Shown one piece after another: positions 52,234 through 60,437 of a stretch of 64,000 bases of DNA. The notes below the pieces were generated by a model, which worked only from the letters and a program-made list of their open reading frames with translations, was not told the DNA's origin and made no database searches. The position numbers and the translations under genes are program-made. Positions within the stretch are counted from its first letter, which is position 1. Each line of letters begins with the position of its first letter. The DNA lies in assembly GCF_017488845.2 (NCBI RefSeq), contig NZ_CP083371.1, positions 930,001-994,000 on the forward strand, given 5' to 3'. Source of the stretch: Ensifer canadensis. GTDB taxonomy: Bacteria; Pseudomonadota; Alphaproteobacteria; Rhizobiales; Rhizobiaceae.

Positions 52234-52494
52234 CTATTTCCAGATCTGCCTTACGTTAGATGTTCGCAGCAGTCGATCGACATCTCTTTCGATTTCAGCG
52301 AGGACGGCGTTCAAACCGTCGAGATCGACGTGGTCATGACGGAGCGCAACGATCAAGTCATCTCGGGCCATGGCGGCGAGTGCGTATTCTTCACATAACG
52401 CACGAAAGGCCGGGCTCCGTTGCGCTTCGATCATCGCTCGCAGCACTGGGAGCCGCATTTTCAATCGGGATCTGCCGATCCTTTCAAGGTCCAT
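52234..52494 (-). CDS. 'MDLERIGR' family protein, 86 aa
   Basis: ATG at 52494 with GGAG 8 bases upstream. MDLERIGRSRLKMRLPVLRA then MIEAQRSPAFRALCEEYALA and a C-terminal DLDGLNAVLAEIERDVDRLL. It is an all-helical soluble protein. Related copies are at 52230 and 4286. Each stands beside a lysozyme-type start on the other strand, here at 52570. Family and function unknown, but the association is repeated. Confidence 0.7.
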   Translation of the reverse strand: MDLERIGRSRLKMRLPVLRAMIEAQRSPAFRALCEEYALAAMARDDLIVALRHDHVDLDGLNAVLAEIERDVDRLLRTSNVRQIWK

Positions 52495-52569
52495 AACGGT
52501 CTCTCCTGACCTGGCCTTGCCGCCTATCAACTATCGCATGTTTCCCTGAAAATAAAAGAGGTTAGCACC

Positions 52570-52870
52570 ATGACACGACGCATCAACGCGGCGGGCCTTG
52601 CGCTCGTCAAGCAGTGGGAAGGCCTGAAGACGAAAGCCTTCGAGACGTAGGCGGGATCTGGACCACTGGCTACGGCCATACAAGCGCGCCCGGCGCGCCT
52701 GCGATGACGCCGAACATGGTGATCACCGAGGCAAAGTCCGAAGAGATCCTGCGCGCCGATCTGCCCAAGTTAGAGGAGCGAACCGACGCTAAGCTCGAAC
52801 ATCTTGGTGTTGGCATTCATCGAGCGCGAAATGCACTTGCGGAGGGCGATCACGGTCTCACGGCGGATCT
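52570..52870 (+). pseudogene. GH24 phage-type lysozyme, frameshifted and truncated
   Basis: The first frame gives MTRRINAAGLALVKQWEGLK, with the catalytic Glu in WEG, and stops at TAG 52648. Restoring one base near 52636 joins it to RDVGGIWTTGYGHTSAPGAP (catalytic GYGHT) and VITEAKSEEILRADLPKLEE. After LEHLG the family pattern is lost. A one-base deletion and a 3' replacement make it inactive. Two shorter relatives are at 4345 and 38493. Confidence 0.85.
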
Positions 52871-52905
52871 TCTGCGAGATTTCGGGGTAGGGTGCCCCGG
52901 GCCAG

Positions 52906-53061
52906 GTGATCCCAGAGCGCTGCGTTGCTTGGGGCTGGGGCGTCGCTCTGGGATCATTAGCGCCAATGGTGCGGTTGGCGCTCAACCAGCAATGGCAGGA
53001 CCATTTAGATTCGGCAATGCAACTAGGACCTTTGTCTGCATGGATCGGACTTAAGTCCTAG
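52906..53061 (+). pseudogene. C-terminal fragment of an unknown plasmid protein
   Basis: From a GTG, 51 codons read VIPERCVAWGWGVALGSLAP, MVRLALNQQWQDHLDSAMQL and GPLSAWIGLKS. The composition is clearly protein-like. The first part is shared with 41044-41083, which shows the family. There is no ribosome site, so it is probably a 3' piece of a longer gene. Confidence 0.45.
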
Positions 53062-53207
53062 GTTGTGCTGTCCGCCGCTGCATGCAGGATCCTACATCGC
53101 CCGATGCGAGTTGGCTGGTCGCGGCAGCTCCTTGTTGGCCTCCGTCCCTCCTGTCGGCTGCGGTGGGTTTATGGTTTCCAGACCTTCATAGTGGACAAGG
53201 AAAGGTG

Positions 53208-53951
53208 TCAACCTGCATTGGCAAGCGCTTGCATGTCTGCCACCTGTACGATCTTCAGCTTGTCGTCGGGTAGGGCGCGCTGCAGTGCGCGCGCTTCTTC
53301 CCACGGAGCCGCAAGCCATGTCGCGACCTCGTTCTTCGTCGTCAGAAGCACCGGCATCGCCTTTTGATGGATTGGCGCAACGACACCATTCGGTTCCGTC
53401 GTCAGGAATGCGTACAGGTCCAGCGTGACGAGCCCTTCCTTGATCTTGCGAACGCTGGTCCAATCCTTTACCCAGATGCCGGCGAAGAACATCAATGGGT
53501 CGTCGGCAGTGCTTGCGAACCACGCGTTTGGTGTGCGGCCGCCCTCGACCTTGCTTGCTGGATCCGGTTCGGCAAAGCGGGTTACGGGGACGACGCAGCG
53601 GTTTTCCACTCCCAGCCAACGCTTCCAGTGCTTACTGGATGTGTTGCGAACATTGGTGGTCCCGCCATCGGGCTCCATCTTCACCAGTTCCTCGAAGTCG
53701 ACCTCTTTCCCTTTGGCGCGGAGCTTGTCGGCGCGCTTCTTCGCGCCCTCGAAAAGCGCCTGGCTTGAGGACGGCATACCCCAGCGCACCATCGCCAGTT
53801 CGCGGCGATCCTGGTTGTTGCGAATGATCGGCGCGAAGCGATCGGGGTAGATGTCAACGGACGGCTCGAGGTTGCCGACCAGGTCATGCGTGACCGATAC
53901 GAAATCGCGGATCGCCTGCTGGTTCGTGGTCAAATTGTAGAGATTGCACAT
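53208..53951 (-). CDS. SRAP/YedK-family peptidase (HMCES-type)
   Basis: The start at 53951 exposes Cys2 (MCNLYNLTTNQQAIRDFVSV), which becomes the catalytic N-terminal cysteine. NTSSKHWKRWLGVENRCVVP, the glutamate in TRFAEPDPASK and the histidine in VVAPIHQKAMPVLLTT complete the active site. The 247-residue enzyme cross-links to abasic sites in single-stranded DNA to protect them. It is full length. The small gene at 53964 follows in the same direction, 13 bases apart. Confidence 0.92.
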   Translation of the reverse strand: MCNLYNLTTNQQAIRDFVSVTHDLVGNLEPSVDIYPDRFAPIIRNNQDRRELAMVRWGMPSSSQALFEGAKKRADKLRAKGKEVDFEELVKMEPDGGTTNVRNTSSKHWKRWLGVENRCVVPVTRFAEPDPASKVEGGRTPNAWFASTADDPLMFFAGIWVKDWTSVRKIKEGLVTLDLYAFLTTEPNGVVAPIHQKAMPVLLTTKNEVATWLAAPWEEARALQRALPDDKLKIVQVADMQALANAG

Positions 53952-53963
53952 CGTCATTGCCCC

Positions 53964-54287
53964 TCAGAAAAAGTCGTCTTTCCATACTGGCTTGCGAACC
54001 GTCTTGATCCTGACCAGCTTCCGGATGCGGAGCTTCCCAGTGTCGGCTCCCCGTGGCAACTCGAAAACTGCCCGTAAATAATCCTTGTGATTGCATTTCT
54101 CGCAGCGAAAGTGCGGAGCGATCTCGTCAATCGGCACATCACCGCAAAGCTGCAGGAGATCGCGACAGCGGTAGCGATGCGTGATGCGGCAATACATGCA
54201 GTCGATCCTGACGATCTGGCCGGTCTCCTCGGCCTTTGTCAGGGTATGCATGCGCTGCCGACGGGTTAAGCCATTCTGTTCCGGCAT
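53964..54287 (-). CDS. Cysteine-rich zinc-ribbon protein, 107 aa
   Basis: Start at 54287 (MPEQNGLTRRQRMHTLTKAE). The core IVRIDCMYCRITHRYRCRDL and EIAPHFRCEKCNHKDYL carries two CxxC pairs for zinc, and the tail is basic (GKLRIRKLVRIKTVRKPVW). It resembles rhizobial proteins that accompany SRAP-type peptidase genes. Possibly DNA binding. No further assignment. Confidence 0.7.
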   Translation of the reverse strand: MPEQNGLTRRQRMHTLTKAEETGQIVRIDCMYCRITHRYRCRDLLQLCGDVPIDEIAPHFRCEKCNHKDYLRAVFELPRGADTGKLRIRKLVRIKTVRKPVWKDDFF

Positions 54288-54292
54288 GGTCG

Positions 54293-54541
54293 TCAGCCTG
54301 AAGCGCTTGCGCTTTCTATAACTGCGGCGGCCGGATCGCGGCTCGGGCGCCACCCGCGCGTAAAGCCCAAGCTCATCGAAATTTCGGCCAGTGCGAGCTG
54401 TTCGCGCAAATGCCTGCAGTCGGCCAATAGGGTCCGGATGGTGGCCTCGGCATCGCCATTGTGCCATGCGAGGGCCGCGGCGAGTTCGTCAGGCGTCTGA
54501 TCGACATCGTCGGTCTGGGTGGTTTGCTGAGCGGCGGACAT
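54293..54541 (-). CDS. Hypothetical protein, 82 aa
   Basis: ATG at 54541 with AGGAGAAACC upstream. MSAAQQTTQTDDVDQTPDEL then AAALAWHNGDAEATIRTLLA, DCRHLREQLALAEISMSLG form helical repeats, and the end is Arg/Ala-rich. It precedes the zinc-ribbon gene on the same strand, 6 bases apart, so it probably belongs to the same operon as the SRAP gene. Confidence 0.7.
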   Translation of the reverse strand: MSAAQQTTQTDDVDQTPDELAAALAWHNGDAEATIRTLLADCRHLREQLALAEISMSLGFTRGWRPSRDPAAAVIESASASG

Positions 54542-54640
54542 GGTTTCTCCTTGTCCGGGGGGCCTTCCCGGAGCGTTCGTCTTGTAGGTTTTAGGTTGGC
54601 GGCCGCATCGCCGGTGAAATTAGAACTTCTTGGCCGGTGG

Positions 54641-54793
54641 CTATTCAATCCGGTGTTCGAAGTAATACCGATTGGGCGCTACACTGCCGTGGACATAGCC
54701 GAATGCGCGCCACTTCGTGCAGCCGGAATGCTCGCAAAGGTGCTCGACCAGGCCGCTTTCTACTCTCTTTGTGGCGCCGATTTCGTCACTCAT
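54641..54793 (-). CDS. Small zinc-finger-like protein, paralogue 2
   Basis: MSDEIGATKRVESGLVEHLC, EHSGCTKWRAFGYVHGSVAP and NRYYFEHRIE: 50 residues, related to the 42332-42505 protein throughout. The second Cys of the Cys-x-x-His pair has become Tyr (YYFEH against YCFEH) and a TAG cuts the last seven residues seen in the other copy. It may be losing its metal site. Confidence 0.6.
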   Translation of the reverse strand: MSDEIGATKRVESGLVEHLCEHSGCTKWRAFGYVHGSVAPNRYYFEHRIE

Positions 54794-54921
54794 GCTGCCT
54801 GCTTTCCCGCTGTGATGTTCCTAATATGTTCTCGCGATCGCAAGAGTCAATGTTCCTACTTGGGGCGGTTGCTTTTTGATCGATCGCTAATATATTATAC
54901 AACTCTAACTTTAGGAATTTG

Positions 54922-55263
54922 ATGGCACGGGGAGACATGCGCCATCAGCATGGCAGAGTTCCACAGCGACGGAGATCACTGCTACGAGATGCGCCGGCCC
55001 TGCTTGTCCTTGTAGGCGCCGCAGGCATCGCAGGCGTGACGTCGATCGAGGAGTGGATTTCAGACCCCTCGAAGCTCCTTTCGATGCTCGATCCCGGTTG
55101 CACTATCAAAGGCAATGTCAGCATCAATACCGGCGAGCGGATCTACCACGTGCCAGGTCAGGCGCTTTATTCAGAGACCGTGATCAATTCGCATTACGGA
55201 GAACGGTGGTTCTGCAGTGAGGCCGAAGCGCGGGCCGCTGGATGGCGAAAAGCACGGCCTTAG
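54922..55263 (+). CDS. Membrane-anchored protein with a SUNSET-like C-terminal domain
   Basis: ATG at 54922 with AGGA 5 bases upstream. A membrane helix (APALLVLVGAAGIAGVTS) is followed by a C-terminal domain GCTIKGNVSINTGERIYHVP, SETVINSHYGERWFCSEAEA, RAAGWRKARP. This pattern (G-IKGN---G--IYH-PG...W-C---A---GWR) is that of a small domain seen at the end of secreted nucleases and on its own in rhizobia. 113 residues. Its role is unknown. Confidence 0.75.
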   Translation: MARGDMRHQHGRVPQRRRSLLRDAPALLVLVGAAGIAGVTSIEEWISDPSKLLSMLDPGCTIKGNVSINTGERIYHVPGQALYSETVINSHYGERWFCSEAEARAAGWRKARP

Positions 55264-55370
55264 CCCTGAGGTGTCACCAAGCGTTGAGAGATCAACGACA
55301 CGCCGAACGGACGGCTCAGATCTGCTTGAGAGACCCGAGCTGTCTGTTTCATGTCTGCGGCTTTGCGCTG

Positions 55371-56435
55371 CTAGCGAAGCCACTCGTTCCAGCGTTGCAG
55401 CAGTTGCGCCGCATTGGCGTTGATCCACTCTGAATCGGGGACAACCATATAATCCCGGACCTCGTCTGCATGCGGCATCGTCTTGCGCACGTCTTCCGAC
55501 ATCAAGGCGATCGCCTCGGTGCTTGGCGGCGTACACGACAGCAATTGGCACGCCTTTGCCTGCGCCTCCGGCGAATTCAGCCAAAAAGCCATCAGCTTCA
55601 GCGCGTTCTCACGGTTGCCAGCACCCCTGACAAGCGCAATTCGGTCTCCAACCAAAAACGATGCCTTGTAGGACCAGGCGATCGGCAACCCTTCGTTCTG
55701 CATCGCCTTTGCGCGCGTCAGCCATATCTGTCCAACTGAATAGTCGCCATTGCGAAACCCTTGCACACTCTGGTCGCCGGTCTTCCACCACACCGAAACT
55801 GCGGGCCGGATCTCGTCGAGTTTTCTTAACGCGCGCTCGACGTCAAGCGGAAACAGCTCCTCACGGCTGACACCATCGGCAAGCAATGCCGCTGCCATCA
55901 CACGCCATGGATCATCGAAGTTCGGAAAAGCACGCTCACCCGGAAACGTCTTGCTGTCCCACATATCGGCCCAGGTCTGCGGCGTCGGATTTCCTTCGCC
56001 AGTTCGATAGGCGAGCAATGTGGCTGTCGATTGCAAAAGCGCACCGCCGGCCGCACAGGCGTTGGCACCGAGATCCCTTCGTCCGGCGAACTGTTTGCAG
56101 AAATCCGTCAGGTCTTCGGTGACCGCCTTGTGTGCCTTGGATGCCGCCTGGATTTCACCATCGAGATAGAGATCCCAGGTGACATTTCCAGTTTTCACCA
56201 TTGCCGCGACCTTGGCGCGCATTTCCGCGTTTGTCGCAACGACAGTTACGACCCTTATCCCGGTCGACTTCGTGAAGGGATCGAACCAGGCCTCCTTCAG
56301 CGCGCGGTCGTAGGCACCGCCCGTCGAAGCGATGACCACCTGCTCTGCTGCAAGCGATACGGAGGACCAGGTTAGCAGAGGCAAGACGCAGGCAATCCGG
56401 TGTATTCTAGTCCAACGCAGCGGAATCGAAATCAT
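55371..56435 (-). CDS. Polyamine-type ABC importer, binding protein
   Basis: Signal peptide ends SLA, the mature part starts AEQVVIASTGGAYDRALKEA and WFDPFTKSTGIRVVTVVATN, the PotD/PotF-like opening. AFPNFDDPWRVMAAALLADG and the C-terminal WLNSPEAQAKACQLLSCTPP are also typical. The mature length is about 325 residues. It is last of the four genes, the permease gene ending 50 bases upstream. Substrate could be spermidine, putrescine or an amino acid derivative. Confidence 0.88.
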   Translation of the reverse strand: MISIPLRWTRIHRIACVLPLLTWSSVSLAAEQVVIASTGGAYDRALKEAWFDPFTKSTGIRVVTVVATNAEMRAKVAAMVKTGNVTWDLYLDGEIQAASKAHKAVTEDLTDFCKQFAGRRDLGANACAAGGALLQSTATLLAYRTGEGNPTPQTWADMWDSKTFPGERAFPNFDDPWRVMAAALLADGVSREELFPLDVERALRKLDEIRPAVSVWWKTGDQSVQGFRNGDYSVGQIWLTRAKAMQNEGLPIAWSYKASFLVGDRIALVRGAGNRENALKLMAFWLNSPEAQAKACQLLSCTPPSTEAIALMSEDVRKTMPHADEVRDYMVVPDSEWINANAAQLLQRWNEWLR

Positions 56436-56485
56436 GGCTGTTTTCCTTTGAAGGATTAGCAGGGAAATGGAAAGCGTCGCTGTGA

Positions 56486-57349
56486 TCAGTTTCGCTTTTG
56501 GGCATTGGCCAAATGAATGGCGCCCATCAACATGAGGGAAATGGCCACCAGCACTGTCGAGACCGCGGCGATGACCGGCGTGAGGTTGAAGTCGATATCT
56601 TCGAACATCTTTCGTCCGATCGACTTGCCGCCAATATCCGAGATGAAGAACGCGACCGTCGCTTCATCGAACGAAGCCAGAAAAGCGAACACAGCCCCTG
56701 CCGCCACACCCGGTGCAATATTGGGCAAGACCACAAGGACGAAGGCCTGAAGCCTGTTGGCCCCGCAGTTCAATGCTGCCAGTTCCAGCGCGGGGTCGAA
56801 ACGTTGCAGCGCCGCCGTCACCGTGATCATCACGTAAGGTGTGGCAAGCACGGTATGGGCGATGAGAAAGCCGAAGAAGTTGCCCGTAAGCTGCAGCGGC
56901 GAGAACACCAGATATAGTGCGACCCCAAGGACAATGTGCGGCACGATCATCGGCCCAAGCGCAAGAGCCTGAAGCGCCGATCTGAAGGGGAGGCGCCCTC
57001 TCACGATCGCCAGCGCGGCCATCGTGCCAGTAATCGTGGCCGTCGCAGTCGTAGCAAGCGCGATCTTGAGGCTGAACCAGGTTGCCGCCATCCAGTCCGG
57101 GTCACTGAAATAGGCACGGTACCATTTGAGGCTCAACCCGCTCGGAGGAAACTCAATATAGTCCTTTTCGCTGAGTGACATGGGGATGACGATGAGCGTT
57201 GGCAGCAGCAAGAAGAAAAGGACGCAACCGATCACGACAGCCAGAGTGATCATGCCGACGGCCTTGGCAAAGACGTGGAAGGCTGACGCGGCGTAATGGT
57301 CGCGAACCAGGGACAGACGATTTGGCGAACGTGCGAGATCAATGGACAC
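56486..57349 (-). CDS. ABC permease, PotC type
   Basis: 287 residues with six helices. The EAA loop reads ELAALNCGANRLQAFVLVVL and PNIAPGVAAGAVFAFLASFD, followed by EATVAFFISDIGGKSIGRKM, all typical of PotC. It overlaps the PotB-type gene by 11 bases. Confidence 0.9.
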   Translation of the reverse strand: MSIDLARSPNRLSLVRDHYAASAFHVFAKAVGMITLAVVIGCVLFFLLLPTLIVIPMSLSEKDYIEFPPSGLSLKWYRAYFSDPDWMAATWFSLKIALATTATATITGTMAALAIVRGRLPFRSALQALALGPMIVPHIVLGVALYLVFSPLQLTGNFFGFLIAHTVLATPYVMITVTAALQRFDPALELAALNCGANRLQAFVLVVLPNIAPGVAAGAVFAFLASFDEATVAFFISDIGGKSIGRKMFEDIDFNLTPVIAAVSTVLVAISLMLMGAIHLANAQKRN

Positions 57350-58238
57350 TGTGCAATCCCTTGCTGAGCGAGAGCGTCTTTCGAAACAGGAAGACGAAGA
57401 TGAGCGTCACGGTTAAAAGCACCGACGAAAGCGCTGCGGCGAACGGCCAGTCGAGCAGAACAGTCGTCTGCTGTCCGATCAACGTTGCCATCAGCATAGA
57501 TCCCGGGCCGCCGACCAACGCCGGCGTGATGTAAAAGCCCAGGGCAAGGACAAAGCACAGGACGCTGCCCGCAAAGACACCCGGCAGGCTAAGCGGCAAG
57601 GTGACACTGATGAATGCGCGAAACGCTCCAGCACCAAGATTGCGCGCTGCCCTGACATAGTCGGGCGGCAAGGTCCGCAATGTCGAATAGATTGGCAGGA
57701 TCATGAACGGCATCAACACATGCGTCATTGCCACAATGACCGCGCCCTGCGTGTAGATCAGCTTCAGCGGTCCGTCGGTGATACCGACATCCGCCAAAAG
57801 TGTATTCACGATGCCATTGCGCTGGAGAAGAACCACCCACGCGTAGGACCTGACCAGAACCGATGTCCACAAGGGTATGAAGACGCAGGCCGCAACCACC
57901 ATGGCAACGCCATGTCGCAACCGCGCCATCAGATAGGCGACGGGAAAGCCGAGAAGCAGGCTTGCAATCGTCACAACGAATGCAACCTTCACCGTGCTCG
58001 CCAACACGCCGAGATAGAGCGGCTCGGCAACAAGCCGCCGATAGTGATCAAGGCTTCCGCCCTCAAAACTCAGCGCAACCAGCCGGGTGACGGGATAGAC
58101 GAACCCGAGGACCAGTGCGGCGACAAGTGGCGTCACCAAGCAGACCGAAACGCTACGCGAATAAAACCGTGCGGATGCCTCAGTCGATCGTGGCTGGCGT
58201 GCGGCCATGGCCTGCGAAACTTCGGAAAGGCCGCTCAT
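57339..58238 (-). CDS. ABC permease, PotB type
   Basis: 299 residues, six helices. YAWVVLLQRNGIVNTLLADV and the EAA loop RAARNLGAGAFRAFISVTLP, then LSLPGVFAGSVLCFVLALGF and YITPALVGGPGSMLMATLIG match PotB. It pairs with the PotC-type protein. Its start overlaps the ATPase gene by 4 bases. Confidence 0.9.
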   Translation of the reverse strand: MSGLSEVSQAMAARQPRSTEASARFYSRSVSVCLVTPLVAALVLGFVYPVTRLVALSFEGGSLDHYRRLVAEPLYLGVLASTVKVAFVVTIASLLLGFPVAYLMARLRHGVAMVVAACVFIPLWTSVLVRSYAWVVLLQRNGIVNTLLADVGITDGPLKLIYTQGAVIVAMTHVLMPFMILPIYSTLRTLPPDYVRAARNLGAGAFRAFISVTLPLSLPGVFAGSVLCFVLALGFYITPALVGGPGSMLMATLIGQQTTVLLDWPFAAALSSVLLTVTLIFVFLFRKTLSLSKGLHSVH

Positions 58239-59350
58239 GCCGCATGCCTTTCCGTTTCTGGAAACAAGTGAATGGCTCCATCATCGAGCAGAAGGTCAAC
58301 CTGATCTCGCTCGTGAAATGGCAATCCTCCATCGGCCGGCAGCTGTATCTGCAACACAACGTCCGGGCGGCTTTCCAGCCGTACCATGACAATATGGACA
58401 GAGCCCACAAAGACACAGGTCTCCACAACAGCCGCAAGGCAGCCCGCACCACCTTCACCACACCTGGCAACCCGAACCCGCTCCGGGCGTATCGCAAGCT
58501 TTACTGTTTGCCCGGCCGATGGGCCGACATTTCGCGGACCTTGTGAACGAATGGAAAGAACAGTGTCGTCGGAAAGACGCACCACGGCCGTGCCACCTGC
58601 GTTCTCGAGGCAACTGCCTTCGATGAAGTTCATGCGACCGATAAAATCGGCAACAAATGCGGAATTCGGATGCCGATAGAGTTCTGTGGGAGGACCGAAT
58701 TGCATCAACTCGCCGCCGGCCATAACCGCAACGCGGTCTGACATGGTCAGGGCCTCGTCCTGATCATGCGTCACATAGACAACCGTAGCGCCCAGCCGCT
58801 CTTGCAGGCGCTTGATTTCGAACTGCATCGCCTCTCGCAGCTTCTTGTCCAGCGCACCCAATGGTTCATCCATCAACAGAACAGGCGGCTCGAATGCCAG
58901 CGCTCGGGCTAATGCAACGCGCTGCTGTTGGCCGCCGGACAATTGTTGGGGGTAGCGCTCCCCATAACTTGAGAGCTGCACGAGTTCGAGCATCTCCTCG
59001 ACCCGTGTGGCAATCCTCGTCTTGTTCGATCGGCCCCGCATCCGCAACGGAAATGCGATGTTTTGATGCACCGTCAGATGCGGAAAAAGAGCGTACTTTT
59101 GAAACACCATGCCGATGCCACGCCGGTTGGGAGCAACATGCGTTACATCTCGTCCTCCAATGACGATCTTGCCGGCGCTCGGTCCCTCAAATCCCGCGAT
59201 CATGTTCAGCGCGGTTGTCTTGCCGGAACCGGAAGGACCGACAAGCGAAACAAACTCACCGGCACTGATTTCAAGCGACAGGCTCGTGACGGCCCTAACA
59301 CTGCCAAAATGCTTTTCGAGCCCAACAAGCGATAAATATTGACCAATCAA
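58235..59350 (-). CDS. ABC importer ATPase, PotA type
   Basis: TTG at 59350 has AAGGA about 8 bases upstream, favoured over the TTG at 59368. Walker A GPSGSGKTTALNMIAGFEG, signature LSGGQQQRVALARALAFEPP, Walker B LLMDEPLGALDKKLR and switch VTHDQDEALTM are followed by a TOBE domain (LAIRPERVRVARCGE). It is the first gene of the operon, divergent from the GntR gene with a palindrome between. Confidence 0.93.
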   Translation of the reverse strand: MIGQYLSLVGLEKHFGSVRAVTSLSLEISAGEFVSLVGPSGSGKTTALNMIAGFEGPSAGKIVIGGRDVTHVAPNRRGIGMVFQKYALFPHLTVHQNIAFPLRMRGRSNKTRIATRVEEMLELVQLSSYGERYPQQLSGGQQQRVALARALAFEPPVLLMDEPLGALDKKLREAMQFEIKRLQERLGATVVYVTHDQDEALTMSDRVAVMAGGELMQFGPPTELYRHPNSAFVADFIGRMNFIEGSCLENAGGTAVVRLSDDTVLSIRSQGPRNVGPSAGQTVKLAIRPERVRVARCGEGGAGCLAAVVETCVFVGSVHIVMVRLESRPDVVLQIQLPADGGLPFHERDQVDLLLDDGAIHLFPETERHAA

Positions 59351-59364
59351 TTCTGACTTTCCTT

Positions 59365-59589
59365 TCAACTGTTCCGGTGACGCTCTGTGGCGTCTAACCT
59401 CTCAAGGGCCCGTTTGACGGCGGCCCCGTACCAACAATCCCATCGGGCGACCCGCAGGCGCAGCCAGGGCAAATCAACGGCGATGTAAAAATCCGCGCCA
59501 ACCTGGCAGGCGGCACCCGTGACGATAATCAAGAAAGCTGCTAGGACTCGTTGATGCGACAAAAGCTTTGCAGAACTTTCATATTTCAT
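59365..59589 (-). CDS. Possible small membrane protein at the head of the ABC operon
   Basis: Frame MKYESSAKLLSHQRVLAAFL ending HRNS just at the ATPase start region; a hydrophobic segment LAAFLIIVTGAACQVGADFY could span the membrane. Its ATG lies in the operator. It may be simply leader DNA. Confidence 0.3.
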   Translation of the reverse strand: MKYESSAKLLSHQRVLAAFLIIVTGAACQVGADFYIAVDLPWLRLRVARWDCWYGAAVKRALERLDATERHRNS

Positions 59590-59606
59590 TTTTGTTGCAT
59601 CAAAAA
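59589..59606. promoter_or_regulatory. Candidate GntR operator 1
   Basis: TTTTTGTTGCATCAAAAA is a palindrome with one mismatched pair, 31 bases before the GntR gene and about 240 before the ABC ATPase. It resembles operator 2 (TTTTGTTGCAACAAAA) in its core TTGTTGCA. Confidence 0.7.
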
Positions 59607-59636
59607 TTTGCATTGTCAACTGAGTGAGAGGTTTGA

Positions 59637-60335
59637 ATGGCGGTCCCTGTGAGCGAGTTGGCCAATATTGATCGTGCGGCGGAGAACCTTGGCGATGCGG
59701 CGTATCGCCAGATGAAGGAGCGGATTATCCGTGGCGTCTACCGTCCGGGGCATAAGTTGACGGTGAGGGCGGTTGCCCAGGACTTGGATGTCAGTACTAC
59801 TCCTGCGCGTGACGCCATCAATCGGCTCGCAAGCGAAGCGGCGCTCGTCTATGCCGGCCCAAAGACGGTCGTCGTGCCTGTCCTTGATGCAAAAGCCCTG
59901 CAGGAGATCACGCTTATTCGGTTGGCGCTCGAGGGGTTGGCTGCGCAGCAGGCCGCCGAACATGTTGTCCCGCAGGACGTGCAGGCCCTTAGGTCTCTGC
60001 AAAAACAAATTAATTCAGCACTTGACGCTGAGCGGTACGCAGATGCCCTGTGGCACAACAAGGAGTTCCATTTCGCGATCTTCCGGCTGGCAAAATTGCC
60101 GCACCTTGTTTCGATGATCGAAACCCTTTGGTTACGGATCGGCCCCTCCCTGCACGATCTCTACCCGGAATTTGCAAAGGAGCGGTTTGGTGTTCACAAC
60201 CATGAGGTTGCTATGGAGGCGCTCGAGGAGCGCGATGGTGCAGCCGTCCGGGCTGCAATGGAGAATGATATTCGCGACGGCTATCGGCGTCTGAGGCGAG
60301 CCTGTCGCGAAAGGGCGATTGGCTCCGCGCAATAG
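59637..60335 (+). CDS. GntR family regulator (FadR/FCD subfamily)
   Basis: The N-terminal winged helix (DAAYRQMKERIIRGVYRPGH, VRAVAQDLDVSTTPARDAIN, RLASEAALVYAGPKTVVVPV) is followed by an all-helical FCD ligand domain with metal-type residues (DALWHNKEFHFAIFRLAKLP, EVAMEALEERDGAAVRAAME). 232 residues. It is divergent from the ABC operon and 100 bases before the aminotransferase gene, and palindromes stand on both sides, so it probably represses both and itself until a ligand appears. Confidence 0.9.
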   Translation: MAVPVSELANIDRAAENLGDAAYRQMKERIIRGVYRPGHKLTVRAVAQDLDVSTTPARDAINRLASEAALVYAGPKTVVVPVLDAKALQEITLIRLALEGLAAQQAAEHVVPQDVQALRSLQKQINSALDAERYADALWHNKEFHFAIFRLAKLPHLVSMIETLWLRIGPSLHDLYPEFAKERFGVHNHEVAMEALEERDGAAVRAAMENDIRDGYRRLRRACRERAIGSAQ

Positions 60336-60367
60336 AGAATTTGTTGCATGGACTTGACTGTTGGGTT

Positions 60368-60383
60368 TTTTGTTGCAACAAAA
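60368..60383. promoter_or_regulatory. Candidate GntR operator 2
   Basis: TTTTGTTGCAACAAAA is a perfect 16-bp palindrome, 55 bases before the aminotransferase gene. Half-sites TTTGTTGCA (60335) and TTTGTTGCT (60414) flank it, so several dimers could bind. Confidence 0.75.
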
Positions 60384-60437
60384 GTGTAAAGCTCGTACAA
60401 ACGACGAGCCGAATTTGTTGCTCAGAAAGCCCAAGCC

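Noticed and set aside
52908..52955. Perfect 12-bp stem with a 24-base loop as a terminator
   Set aside because: It lies inside a protein-like frame shared with 41044 and has no T-run, so coding constraint explains it better.
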